Source: Gemmatimonadota bacterium (lineage in GTDB: Bacteria; Gemmatimonadota; Gemmatimonadetes; Longimicrobiales; Gaopeijiaceae). From it: a stretch of 37,523 nucleotides of DNA. A model generated the notes under the pieces. That model saw only the letters and a list, made by a program, of their open reading frames with translations, did not search any database and was not told the origin of the DNA. The stretch is from positions 1-37,523 of the forward strand of contig SHZS01000012.1 in the NCBI GenBank assembly GCA_009692105.1. The letters run 5' to 3'. The translations under genes and the position numbers were made by a program. This document shows positions 30,744 to 37,523 of the stretch, piece after piece (position 1 is the stretch's first letter; each line of letters opens with the position of its first letter).

Positions 30744-30939
30744 CCAGCCCCAAGGTGGGGGTGCCTGACCCTTCTGGCAACCGGGGGTATCGGGCTACAT
30801 TAGCGAGTCGCTGGGCCGAAATGCGCCGAGCGGGACGGACCAACACAGGGCCGTAGCCAGAGGACCCGCCGGGGTAGCGCGCCAAGGTGGCGCGTGAAGG
30901 ACGGCGGTGGGGAGGGTCAGGAGGAAGACCACACGCGAG
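30744..30939. promoter_or_regulatory. Divergent intergenic region with a small hairpin
   Basis: This 196-base gap must hold promoters for the minus-strand unit and the plus-strand cluster. Visible structure: CCCC-AAGGTG-GGGG (about 30749-30762) and a 7-bp stem CGCGCCA/TGGCGCG with a 3-base loop (30878-30894). TACATTAGCG at 30795-30804 is a poor -10 candidate on the plus strand. I see no riboswitch consensus or tRNA here. Confidence 0.3.
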
Positions 30940-31203
30940 ATGGGTCTCTACCGCTCGATGGTCGGGCTCGTTGCCCGCCGGCCGTGGCTTCTGCTCTCCA
31001 TCTTTGGACTCGCTTGGGCGGCTAGGCGGAGGTTTTGGTACCGCCGGCCTCCCTTCCTACCGCTGCCGCCGGCATCGTACTTGCAGTGGAGGATGGAAAC
31101 GGCGTACGGGAAGCGCGATGTGATCCCGACGCCGAGCGAGGCCACCCGGTACCTCCGGTGGGCCAGCCGGATGCGGAAAGAGAGTGGTGCAAGGAGGTCA
31201 TGA
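30940..31203 (+). CDS. Small membrane-associated protein of unknown function
   Basis: An 87-residue protein with one hydrophobic segment (R-R-P-W-L-L-L-S-I-F-G-L-A-W-A, about 13-27) followed by a basic, Pro-rich, aromatic stretch (F-W-Y-R-R-P-P-F-L-P-L-P-P) and Y-L-Q-W-R-M-E-T-A-Y-G, R-Y-L-R-W-A-S-R-M-R-K. It looks like a single-pass protein with a basic cytosolic tail. A GTG at 30907 with AAGGA 5 bases upstream is an alternative start that adds 11 residues. Its TGA (31201-31203) overlaps the start of the next gene (TGATG), so the two are coupled. Confidence 0.6.
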   Translation: MGLYRSMVGLVARRPWLLLSIFGLAWAARRRFWYRRPPFLPLPPASYLQWRMETAYGKRDVIPTPSEATRYLRWASRMRKESGARRS

Positions 31204-31595
31204 TGGGCAAAGTCACTATCCTGTTGCTCCTTTGCCTGGGGGCTGGGCTCTACTTCCCCCGGTCCCGGGAGATCATCCTGGACTACGCCCAGCCCCTCCT
31301 GGATCCTATCCTCGGTTGGCAATCGAACCAGGAGCTCGCCAGGTTCGCCGAGGATCTGGACATCGCACAGGAGAGTCGGGGAACCCTACCGGACGGTCGC
31401 GGAGAGTTCGACCCTTGGATGAACAAGCGCTACCGCCGGGAGCCCTCGCGGTTCGACGGCTGGGGGAGCCGCTACACGTTTCGGATTCAGGGCGACTCCT
31501 TCTTTGTGTCCTCTCCCGGCCAGGACGGAGTCCCTCAGACGCCCGACGATCTGATCGAAGGCCGGGCGCTTACCGCCCGCGCCCGCCGTCGCTGA
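31203..31595 (+). CDS. Small protein with a GspG-like C-terminal motif
   Basis: A 130-residue protein. Residues 4-18 (V-T-I-L-L-L-L-C-L-G-A-G-L) are a membrane anchor or uncleaved signal. The C-terminal part has D-G-W-G-S-R-Y-T-F-R-I-Q-G-D-S-F-F-V-S-S-P-G-Q-D-G and T-P-D-D-L, the pattern found at the end of major pseudopilins (D-x-W-G-x-x-Y ... S-x-G-x-D-G-x-x-x-T-x-D-D), where it binds calcium. It lacks the G-F-T-L-x-E prepilin cleavage site, so it is not a normal pseudopilin. ATG 31203 is chosen because AGGAGG lies 5 bases upstream; ATG 31200 is also possible. Coupled to the preceding gene. Confidence 0.62.
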   Translation: MGKVTILLLLCLGAGLYFPRSREIILDYAQPLLDPILGWQSNQELARFAEDLDIAQESRGTLPDGRGEFDPWMNKRYRREPSRFDGWGSRYTFRIQGDSFFVSSPGQDGVPQTPDDLIEGRALTARARRR

Positions 31596-31647
31596 GCCTG
31601 ATCGCGGCGACCCGTCTCCACATTAGAGGAGAGCGCGGCCACTACCC

Positions 31648-32955
31648 GTGCTGAACGTTGCGCTTACGGGGAACCTTGCCTCCGGGAAGTCCACGGTCGC
31701 GCGGATCTGGCGAGAGGCAGGGGTTCCTGTCGTGTCCGCCGACGAGCTGTCGCGGCAGGCCGTGCTGCCGGGATCGACGGGGCTCGAGCAGGTGCGGGAC
31801 GCATTCGGCGACCAGATGATCCGTGCCGACGGAACGCTGGATCGCGATGGCATGCGCCGGCTGATTTTCGGGGACGAGGGTGCAAGACGTCGCCTGGAGG
31901 GGATCCTCCATCCCCGGATCGCAAACCTCCGAGAAGAGTGGCTGGAAGCGCGCCGCCGGGAGGGCCGGTCGCTGGTCGTCTCGGAGATCCCGCTCCTCTT
32001 CGAGGCGGGGCTCGAGGGGACGGTCGACCTGATTGTCGTCGTCCACGCCGCCGAGGAAGAACGCATGCGGCGGATCGTCGCGGACCGGCGCCTTTCTCCT
32101 GATGAGGTCCGGGGGATCATGGCAGCGCAGGGAGATGCAACCCGAACGCTGGCCGCCGCGGACTTCGTCCTGGAGAACGATGGCGCGCCGGAGGAGCTCG
32201 AGGCGAAGGCGCTTGATTTACTGGCCTCACTGAAAGAGCGCGCTCGCGGCCTAGCTCCCGAGCAGGTTGGTTCGACTCGGGGAGCGGGGCGTGCCCGGCT
32301 CGACCTCCACCTCCACACGAGGGGCTCTTGGGACTCTCTCTCCGACCCGGAGAAGGTGCTCGCCCGGGCCAAGGAGCGGGGGCTCGACCGGATCGCCATC
32401 ACGGACCACAACCGCATGGAAGTGGCTCTCGAGTGGGCGGAGAGGGAGCCGGATCGAGTCATCCCTGGTGAGGAGGTGCGGACCCGGGAAGGGATCGACG
32501 TGATCGGCCTCTACCTTTCCCGGCCGATCCCGAAGGGGACCCCGGCGCGGGGGACCTGCCTCGAGATCAAGCGACAGGGCGGGATCGTCTATCTCCCCCA
32601 TCCGTTCGCGAGGGGGAAGGGGGGATCGGGACGGCTGGCCGAGGAGCTGGTCCCCCTCTTGGATGTCGTGGAAGTGTTCAACGCCAGGCTCCTCTCCCGC
32701 GAGCGTAACCGACTGGGGCTGGAGTTCGCGCGAAAGCACGGCCTCCTGCAGAGCGCGGGCTCCGATGCGCACACGGTGGGCGAGGTCGGGAACGCATGGG
32801 TGGAGCTTCCCCGTCATCCGAATCGACCGGAGGCCCTGCTCGAGGCGCTCCGGGAGGGATCGGTCGGGGGGCGGGCCGCGAGCCCGCTTGCCTTCGTCGG
32901 TTCAAACCTCGCCAAGATCTACAAGCGGGCCCGAGGCTCCGCCTACCGGCCATGA
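31648..32955 (+). CDS. coaE: Dephospho-CoA kinase fused to a PHP-domain phosphoesterase
   Basis: A 435-residue two-domain protein. Residues 1 to about 205 are dephospho-CoA kinase, the last step of CoA synthesis: Walker A G8-N-L-A-S-G-K-S-T16, V-V-S-A-D-E-L-S-R, H-P-R-I, V-V-S-E-I-P-L-L-F-E-A and the lid E-E-R-M-R-R-I-V-A-D-R. After a 12-residue linker a PHP metal-phosphoesterase domain follows: D219-L-H-L-H223-T, I-T-D253-H254-N, P-G-E-E-V, H318-P-F, E-V-F-N-A-R and G-S-D373-A-H375, i.e. the metal ligands are all there. The second half has the style of PHP/PHP_C proteins of unsettled substrate. No stop or frameshift separates the halves. CoaE alone is normally about 200 residues. The start is GTG 31648. 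Its TGA overlaps the ATG of the NrnA-like gene (ATGA). Confidence 0.9.
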   Translation: MLNVALTGNLASGKSTVARIWREAGVPVVSADELSRQAVLPGSTGLEQVRDAFGDQMIRADGTLDRDGMRRLIFGDEGARRRLEGILHPRIANLREEWLEARRREGRSLVVSEIPLLFEAGLEGTVDLIVVVHAAEEERMRRIVADRRLSPDEVRGIMAAQGDATRTLAAADFVLENDGAPEELEAKALDLLASLKERARGLAPEQVGSTRGAGRARLDLHLHTRGSWDSLSDPEKVLARAKERGLDRIAITDHNRMEVALEWAEREPDRVIPGEEVRTREGIDVIGLYLSRPIPKGTPARGTCLEIKRQGGIVYLPHPFARGKGGSGRLAEELVPLLDVVEVFNARLLSRERNRLGLEFARKHGLLQSAGSDAHTVGEVGNAWVELPRHPNRPEALLEALREGSVGGRAASPLAFVGSNLAKIYKRARGSAYRP

Positions 32956-34006
32956 CGTACCAGATCCCTGATTCCCGCCGGGCCGCGGTGGACGCAGCTC
33001 TCGAGGCTCTCGCGGGAGCGAAGCGCGTGATCCTCGCAACCCACATGAACGCGGACGGAGACGGGGCTGGCTCCGAGGCCGCGCTCCTCTCTCTCCTAGG
33101 TGAGACGGGGGTGGAGGCGTGGATCGTGAACCCCACCCCGTTCCCCGATCTCTATCGGTTCTTGGTGCCGGATGCGTCGCGCGTCCTGGACGCCCAGGGA
33201 GAGGAAGCGGCACGACGGTGTGCGGAGGCGGACCTCTGTGTCGTCCTGGACACCGGGGAGAAGTCCAGGATCGGGCGGGTGAACCCCATGATCTCGGCCT
33301 CGCCAGCGTGATCATAGACCACCACCCACCGGGGGCGGACTCGATCGAAGGTGTCTCGCTTCGCGACACATCGGCAGCGGCCGCCGGGGAGCTAGTCTTT
33401 GACGTGATCTGGGCGCACGGAGGTCCCTGGACTCATGCGGTCGTGAATGGGCTGTATGTCGCCGTGATGACGGATACCGGAGCGTTCCGCTTCTCGAACG
33501 CCACGCCCGGCGCCTATCAGATCGCCGCGGAGTTGGTGCGGCGAGGAGCCCTCCCGGACGAGCTGCACCGTCGCATCTACGGACAGATGCCACTCCGCCG
33601 GCTCAGGCTCCTCGAGAGGGTCCTCGGCTCCATCGAGGTATCTGAAGAGGGGGAGGTGGCATGGATGACCGTCCCTGCAAAGCCGTTCCGCGAGCTGGGG
33701 TGCACTTCCGAGGATCTGGACGGGCTCGTGGACTACCCGCGGGGGATCGACGGGGTCGAGGTCGGCCTCCTCTTCCGGGAGATCGAGGGGGGCCAGGTCA
33801 AGGTCTCCTTCCGAGCGAACGGTCGCGTGGACGTGAACGCGCTGGCGCGGGAGTTCGGCGGTGGGGGCCACGTGCGGGCAGCTGGGGCCCTCGTGCCCGG
33901 AGGGGTGGAGGAGGTCCGCGCTCGAGTGGTTCGACGCGCCGTGGAAATTGCCACGGAGGTCTTGGTCAGGAAGGCTATCCCCGCGCCCCCGCGGGTGGAA
34001 CCGTAA
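32952..34006 (+). pseudogene. NrnA-like DHH/DHHA1 phosphoesterase, interrupted by one frameshift
   Basis: Two frames make one DHH-family phosphoesterase of about 350 residues. The first (32952 to about 33287) has A-T-H-M-N-A-D-G-D-G-A-G-S-E and V-V-L-D-T-G-E-K-S-R-I-G-R-V. The second (from about 33284 to TAA 34004-34006) has V-I-I-D-H-H-P-P-G, T-D-T-G-A-F-R-F-S-N, and the DHHA1 end E-F-G-G-G-G-H-V-R-A-A-G. The join lies at a run of four C (33284-33287); five C would restore one frame. NrnA proteins degrade very short RNAs and dephosphorylate 3',5'-ADP (pAp). All catalytic motifs are intact on both sides, so either the base is lost in assembly or the loss is very recent. It overlaps the CoaE-PHP stop by four bases. 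Confidence 0.85.
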
Positions 34007-34029
34007 CGGTGGATCGGCGTAGATCTGCT

Positions 34030-34494
34030 ATGCCCGAATCCGAAATCGGCGTACCCCGTGCCCTGGCCGAGGCTGTCCGCAGGATGGGCGAGGAAGTTGG
34101 GCTGTCGCGCTTGGATGTGCTCTGGCTCTTCCCCCCCCTCGCGCGGGGGAGGAGCGAGAGTGGGGTCGTGGCGGCGGGGTGCTTCGTCGAAGGCCACCGT
34201 CGTCTCCTCGTCACCCTCTCCTACCGGGCGCAGGAGAGCGGGACCGGGGTTTCGTTCTACCCCCTCTTCCAGGAGGAAGGCGAGGCCCCGGAGGATCGGC
34301 TGCCCAGGGTGATGGAGGGGGTCGTGCGGCGATTTGACAGTCTCGGCTCGCCGCGAGCGATCGGTCTGGGCGGAGATCCGGCCGCCTTCGAGGCTCTGGT
34401 CGACGAGCTCGTGTCGGGTTGGCCCTCGTCCTGGGAGAGGGTGCCTTCCGTTGAGGGAGCGCGTGGGCCACGCGCGGAGGAGGCGCAGCGTTGA
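34030..34494 (+). CDS. Hypothetical protein between the NrnA-like gene and fur
   Basis: A 154-residue cytosolic protein with no signal or membrane segment. It starts M-P-E-S-E-I-G-V-P-R-A-L-A-E-A-V-R-R-M and has strands S-G-V-V-A-A-G-C-F-V and R-R-L-L-V-T-L-S-Y-R, a helix R-V-M-E-G-V-V-R-R-F-D and a Gly-rich loop I-G-L-G-G-D-P-A-A-F-E-A-L. I do not recognise the family. A GTG at 34009, two bases after the preceding stop, is an alternative start. Its TGA overlaps the TTG start of fur (TTGA), and an AGGAGG inside its end serves as the fur SD, so expression of the two is linked. Confidence 0.6.
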   Translation: MPESEIGVPRALAEAVRRMGEEVGLSRLDVLWLFPPLARGRSESGVVAAGCFVEGHRRLLVTLSYRAQESGTGVSFYPLFQEEGEAPEDRLPRVMEGVVRRFDSLGSPRAIGLGGDPAAFEALVDELVSGWPSSWERVPSVEGARGPRAEEAQR

Positions 34495-34997
34495 TCCCGC
34501 CAGCTACAACCGCAGTCTCCCCCTTCGTACGACTCTTCGGGCGGTACCTCCGGGAGCACGGCCTTCCTGTGACTCCGCAGCGCCAGGCCGTCGCGGAGGT
34601 CGTATTCTCCTCCACGGAACATCTCTCGGTGGACGACATCGAGCGGAAGCTGAGGGAGGGAGGGGAGCGGATCGGGAAAGCCACGATCTACCGGACGCTC
34701 GACCTCCTCGTGCGGAGCAAACTCGTTGCTGAGCGCGACTTCAACGAGGGGTTCAAGCGCTATGAGCATCGCCTCTCCCGGCAGCCGGAGCACGAGCACC
34801 TAATCTGCCAGCGGTGCGGGGGGGTCACCGAGTTCAAGAGCGAGGAAATCCAAGCGATCCAGGTGCACATCGCGGGTCGATTCGGCTTCCGGCCTACCCG
34901 TCACAAGCTCGAGATCTACGGCCTCTGCGCCTCGTGCATAGCTGTGGGGGCAGACCTTCCCAGTGAAGGACTGACCTGTCCGATCGAGACCGTCTGA
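34491..34997 (+). CDS. fur: Fur-family transcriptional regulator
   Basis: A 168-residue Fur-type repressor. The winged helix (about 10-90) includes L-P-V-T-P-Q-R-Q-A-V-A-E-V-V and the recognition helix region I-G-K-A-T-I-Y-R-T-L-D-L-L. The dimer domain has the metal site H-E-H-L-I-C106-Q-R-C109-G and a second pair C146-A-S-C149, i.e. the two CxxC pairs of the structural zinc. Metal specificity (iron, zinc or peroxide sensing) cannot be told from sequence alone; general Fur is most likely. The start is TTG 34491 with AGGAGG 7 bases upstream. The HmuY-like gene (15966) and outer-membrane genes in the window could be targets, but no clear Fur box was seen. Confidence 0.9.
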   Translation: MIPPATTAVSPFVRLFGRYLREHGLPVTPQRQAVAEVVFSSTEHLSVDDIERKLREGGERIGKATIYRTLDLLVRSKLVAERDFNEGFKRYEHRLSRQPEHEHLICQRCGGVTEFKSEEIQAIQVHIAGRFGFRPTRHKLEIYGLCASCIAVGADLPSEGLTCPIETV

Positions 34998-35002
34998 GGT
35001 CC

Positions 35003-36490
35003 GTGTCGCCTACGGCGATGGACGCAGGTGCGGATGTGCCCTTCCCCGAGCGCGCGATGGGTCGGGCGACCGCCTCGACCCGCATCGACGGGAACCGGAT
35101 CTCGCTCCAATTCGACGGGCCATCCACCTTCGACGCATGGTTGGAGGCGATCGCGGGGGCCCGCCGCTTCATCCACTTCGAGAACTACATCATACGGGAC
35201 GACCCGCAAGGCCATGCCTTCCGAGACGCACTCGTGGAGCGGGCCCGGGCGGGAGTCCAGGTTCGCGTCCTCTACGATTGGATGGGGTGCTGGGCCACCC
35301 CCCGCCGTTTCTGGAGGTCGCTGCGCGAGGCGGGCGTCGAGGTACGGGCCTTCAACCCGCCCGCCCTCACCGATCCGATGAGCCTCCTCCAGCGTGATCA
35401 CAGGAAGCTCGTGGTCGTGGATGGTGCGGTCGCCTTCATCGGTGGCTTCTGCGTCGGGCAAGAATGGGCGGGTACCCACGATCGCCCGCCCTGGCGCGAC
35501 ACGGGGGTTGAGATCCGTGGGCCAGCGGCTGCGGCCGCGGCGCGCACCTTCGAGCGGGTCTGGGCGGACTGTGGCGGGGTTGTTTCCCCTGAGGCGCAAT
35601 CGGATCCCGAGACGGCGGAACGGAAGGGGGATTCGCTCGTCTGGCTGATCGAGGGTGTCCCATGGCGCTTGCGTGCCTACCGAGCCACGCAGTTAATGGC
35701 ATCGGTCGCGACGCATCGTGTGTGGATCACGGATCCCTACTTCCTGGCTCCCCGGCCGGTCGCCGAGGCTCTGATGGCCGCCGCTCGGGACGGCGTGGAC
35801 GTACGCGTGCTCGTTCCGGCCCACAACAACTGGCCTTGGGTCGGGAGCCTCTCGAGGGGAGGCTACAGGGCACTCCTCGAGGCGGGGGTCCGGATCTTCG
35901 AGTGGGAGGGACCGATGATCCACGCGAAAACATTGGTCGTGGACGGCCGGTTCAGCCGGATCGGCTCCACGAACCTGAACTCCGCATCGCTCCTCGGAAA
36001 CTGGGAGCTGGATGTGGGCATTCTCGATCCCGATCTGGCTGCACAGGTCGAAGGGCTCTTCCTTGCGGACCTGGCTTCAGCCATGGAGATCGTTCTCCCT
36101 GGTCGCGCCGGGACCCCTTCGGATACCCCTGGAGAGACTGGGTGGGGGACGGCTACGCTCGATCCACCGACCTCGCTCCAGGAGCGGGGCCGGCTGGCGT
36201 TCCGCGTCGGCCGTGGGGGAAAGACCCTCACCCTGGCCGACGTCGTTCGCGGCGGCTCGGCGTTAGGCGACGCGATCGCGGGCCGACGTGTCGTGGGACG
36301 GGAGGCGAGGGCTGTCCTCTCGACCGTGTCTGTGCTCCTGCTCGCCTTCGCTACGGTCGCGGGGTTCTTCCCACGTGCGGTGGGGTGGGCCCTCGCGGTG
36401 ATCTTCGGATGGATCGGAATCGCGCTTACAGTGAGGAGCGGCGTCCAGGTCTGGAAGGCCCGGCAGAGGGGGGGGGAGGCAGAGCCGTGA
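35003..36490 (+). CDS. Cardiolipin synthase-like phospholipase D protein with C-terminal membrane helices
   Basis: A 495-residue protein with two HKD motifs: H133-x-K135-x4-D140 (H-R-K-L-V-V-V-D-G) and H307-x-K309-x4-D314 (H-A-K-T-L-V-V-D-G), followed by G-S-T-N-L-N. The order of motifs and length fit bacterial cardiolipin synthases, which condense two phosphatidylglycerols. Unlike ClsA, which has two N-terminal membrane helices, here the N-terminus is soluble and two hydrophobic helices are at the C-terminus (about 438-457 and 459-478), before a basic tail. Phospholipase activity on other lipids is possible. The start is GTG 35003; an ATG at 35018 is an alternative. Its TGA overlaps the GTG of ccdA (GTGA). 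Confidence 0.88.
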   Translation: MSPTAMDAGADVPFPERAMGRATASTRIDGNRISLQFDGPSTFDAWLEAIAGARRFIHFENYIIRDDPQGHAFRDALVERARAGVQVRVLYDWMGCWATPRRFWRSLREAGVEVRAFNPPALTDPMSLLQRDHRKLVVVDGAVAFIGGFCVGQEWAGTHDRPPWRDTGVEIRGPAAAAAARTFERVWADCGGVVSPEAQSDPETAERKGDSLVWLIEGVPWRLRAYRATQLMASVATHRVWITDPYFLAPRPVAEALMAAARDGVDVRVLVPAHNNWPWVGSLSRGGYRALLEAGVRIFEWEGPMIHAKTLVVDGRFSRIGSTNLNSASLLGNWELDVGILDPDLAAQVEGLFLADLASAMEIVLPGRAGTPSDTPGETGWGTATLDPPTSLQERGRLAFRVGRGGKTLTLADVVRGGSALGDAIAGRRVVGREARAVLSTVSVLLLAFATVAGFFPRAVGWALAVIFGWIGIALTVRSGVQVWKARQRGGEAEP

Positions 36491-37215
36491 TCGAGCCCGG
36501 GAGCGTCGTCGTGGCGGTGACCGGCGGGGTGCTCTCCTTCCTCTCGCCCTGCGTCCTTCCCCTCGTCCCCTCCTACCTCACCTTCGTCACGGGGATGAGC
36601 CTGGAGGAGATGAGAGAGGGACACGACCGGGCGCGCACGCTTACGTACGCGTCCCTTTTCGTCTTGGGGCTCACCCTGATCTTCGTTCTGCTTGGGGCGT
36701 CCGCGTCGTTCCTGGGGCAGTTCATCCGCTACTACGACGTGTGGGTGGCCCGGATCGGCGGGGTCGTGATCATCGTGTTAGGGCTCCACATGGCGGGAGC
36801 GTTCCGGATCACCCCGCTACTCCGTCAGTGGCGCCCGTTCTCTCCCGGGGAGCCGACCGGATACCTCGGTGCGGTGGCCGTCGGGATGGCCTTTGGGGCG
36901 GGCTGGACTCCCTGCTACGGCGCGGTGTTGGGCGCGATTCTCACCCTGGCCGGCGTCCAGGAATCCCTCTGGGAGGGGGTCGCATTGCTCGCCGCGTACT
37001 CGGCCGGGTTTGCCATCCCCTTCCTCATCGCGGCCGTGGCCGTAGATCGATTCATCGTGGCCTTCGCCCGCTTTCGCCGCTTCCTTCCCGCGGTGGAGAT
37101 CACCTCGGGGATCCTCCTCGTTCTCCTCGGGATCCTCCTCGTGACCGGGAGCTTCACGGTGCTGACAGCGTGGCTGGCGCCGTTCACCCCGGATTTCCTG
37201 CTGGTTCGAATCTGA
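36487..37215 (+). CDS. ccdA: Cytochrome c biogenesis protein CcdA
   Basis: A 242-residue inner-membrane protein with six hydrophobic segments. It passes electrons from cytosolic thioredoxin across the membrane to periplasmic thiol proteins needed for haem attachment to cytochrome c. The two redox Cys are in the usual places: C22 in F-L-S-P-C-V-L-P-L-V-P-S-Y and C143 in G-A-G-W-T-P-C-Y-G. The start is GTG 36487, overlapping the stop of the phospholipase D gene, with GGAGG 7 bases upstream; the longer open frame to 35662 reads that gene out of frame. It is convergent with the ABC exporter gene, with 9 bases between stops. Confidence 0.93.
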   Translation: MIEPGSVVVAVTGGVLSFLSPCVLPLVPSYLTFVTGMSLEEMREGHDRARTLTYASLFVLGLTLIFVLLGASASFLGQFIRYYDVWVARIGGVVIIVLGLHMAGAFRITPLLRQWRPFSPGEPTGYLGAVAVGMAFGAGWTPCYGAVLGAILTLAGVQESLWEGVALLAAYSAGFAIPFLIAAVAVDRFIVAFARFRRFLPAVEITSGILLVLLGILLVTGSFTVLTAWLAPFTPDFLLVRI

Positions 37216-37224
37216 GGCGGGTCC

Positions 37225-37523
37225 TCATGCCGGGCCTCCGGCTCGAGCGAGGCCGGCCCGGCCCGACTCGAGGCCCTGCTCGAGGAGCTGGCGTCGCAGG
37301 AGGGTGGCGTACACGCCCCCTCGGGCCAGGAGTTCCGAGTGCGTTCCTACCTCGACAAGCCTCCCCTCGTCCAGGACGAGGATCCGGTCCGCATGCATGA
37401 CCGCGGTGACGCGGTGCGAGACCACGAAAGAGGTTCGACCCCGGAATGAGTTACTCAGCTCGGCCAAGATCCTGGACTCCGTATGCGTGTCCACGGCACT
37501 CAGGGCGTCGTCGAGGATCAGGA
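37225..37523 (-). CDS. ABC exporter ATP-binding domain, C-terminal end (partial)
   Basis: The frame is open from the right edge of the window to the TGA at 37225-37227 (99 residues). It begins with the Walker B and D-loop (L-I-L-D-D-A-L-S-A-V-D), then the H-loop (F-V-V-S-H-R-V) and A-D-R-I-L-V-L-D-E-G-R-L-V-E-V-G-T-H-S-E-L-L. The S-A-V-D-T-H-T-E form and the short tail are typical of fused membrane-ATPase exporters of the MsbA/MdlB type. The substrate is unknown. The transmembrane part lies right of the window. The last 15 residues are coded by a GC-rich stretch that can also fold (GCCGGGCC/GGCCCGGC, 37229-37262). Confidence 0.85.
   Translation of the reverse strand, partial: LILDDALSAVDTHTESRILAELSNSFRGRTSFVVSHRVTAVMHADRILVLDEGRLVEVGTHSELLARGGVYATLLRRQLLEQGLESGRAGLARAGGPA

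Noticed and set aside
30744-30939. Possible riboswitch or structured RNA in the divergent gap.
   Set aside because: Several small GC hairpins but no match to any riboswitch core that I know; GC-rich DNA gives such hairpins by chance.
35662-36486. Long plus-strand extension of the ccdA frame.
   Set aside because: It runs through the phospholipase D gene in another frame and is Arg/Gly-rich; CcdA starts at GTG 36487.

Overview
The window is GC-rich bacterial chromosomal DNA with dense genes, many GTG/TTG starts, 4-base stop/start overlaps and recognisable Shine-Dalgarno (SD) sites. The gene content (fused branched-chain E1 alpha-beta, DUF2723 membrane glycosyltransferase, DUF4202, SPATA20-type DUF255 protein, HmuY-like protein, outer-membrane barrel, many lipoproteins) suggests a Gram-negative, heterotrophic, probably aerobic bacterium. 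Gemmatimonadota or a neighbouring phylum fits best, but that is inference from gene style and not from a marker gene.

Layout. 1-4604: end of purA, then a translation/RNA block ffh-rpsP-rimM-trmD-rplS-rnhB and tRNA-Lys(TTT), all on +. 4618-6881: a patch of less GC-rich look beside the tRNA, with a secreted polysaccharide-monooxygenase-like copper protein (-), a short ICMT-like membrane ORF, a CPBP (CAAX-type) membrane protease and a decayed response regulator. 6878-11632: a CuA-domain lipoprotein, a cell-wall amidase (-), a small lipoprotein (-), DUF4202, then mtgA overlapping a nitroreductase, convergent with an ICMT-family methyltransferase. 11654-15315: aminotransferase and ilvN on -, with ilvB divergent on +. 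15329-16957: a frameshifted permease-like remnant, a small zinc-ribbon membrane protein coupled to an HmuY-like protein, and a low-complexity ORF that ends in a 15-bp repeat array. 16974-25515: alpha/beta hydrolase (-), DUF2723 protein, outer-membrane barrel, a 1020-residue Ig-like lipoprotein with a strong terminator-like hairpin, a small lipoprotein and a frameshifted heptad-repeat coiled-coil protein.

25550-30743 (-) is a likely four-gene transcription unit: two unknown small proteins, the SPATA20-like protein and the fused 2-oxoacid dehydrogenase E1. 30940-37215 (+) is a tightly packed run: two small membrane proteins, a CoaE-PHP fusion, an NrnA-like DHH phosphoesterase (one frameshift), an unknown protein, Fur, a cardiolipin-synthase-like phospholipase D protein and CcdA. 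The 3' part of an ABC exporter gene (-) closes the window.

The most interesting point is the CoaE-PHP fusion overlapping an NrnA-like gene: the enzyme that makes CoA is physically joined to, and co-transcribed with, two phosphoesterases of families that can act on 3',5'-ADP (pAp), the by-product of CoA use by acyl-carrier-protein synthase. Other points are the mature N-terminal histidine of the copper protein, the orphan CuA lipoprotein, the split ilvB/ilvN arrangement, a recurring TATNNTTNG-like element before several genes, and several single-base frameshifts, two of them at homopolymer runs (assembly error or real decay).
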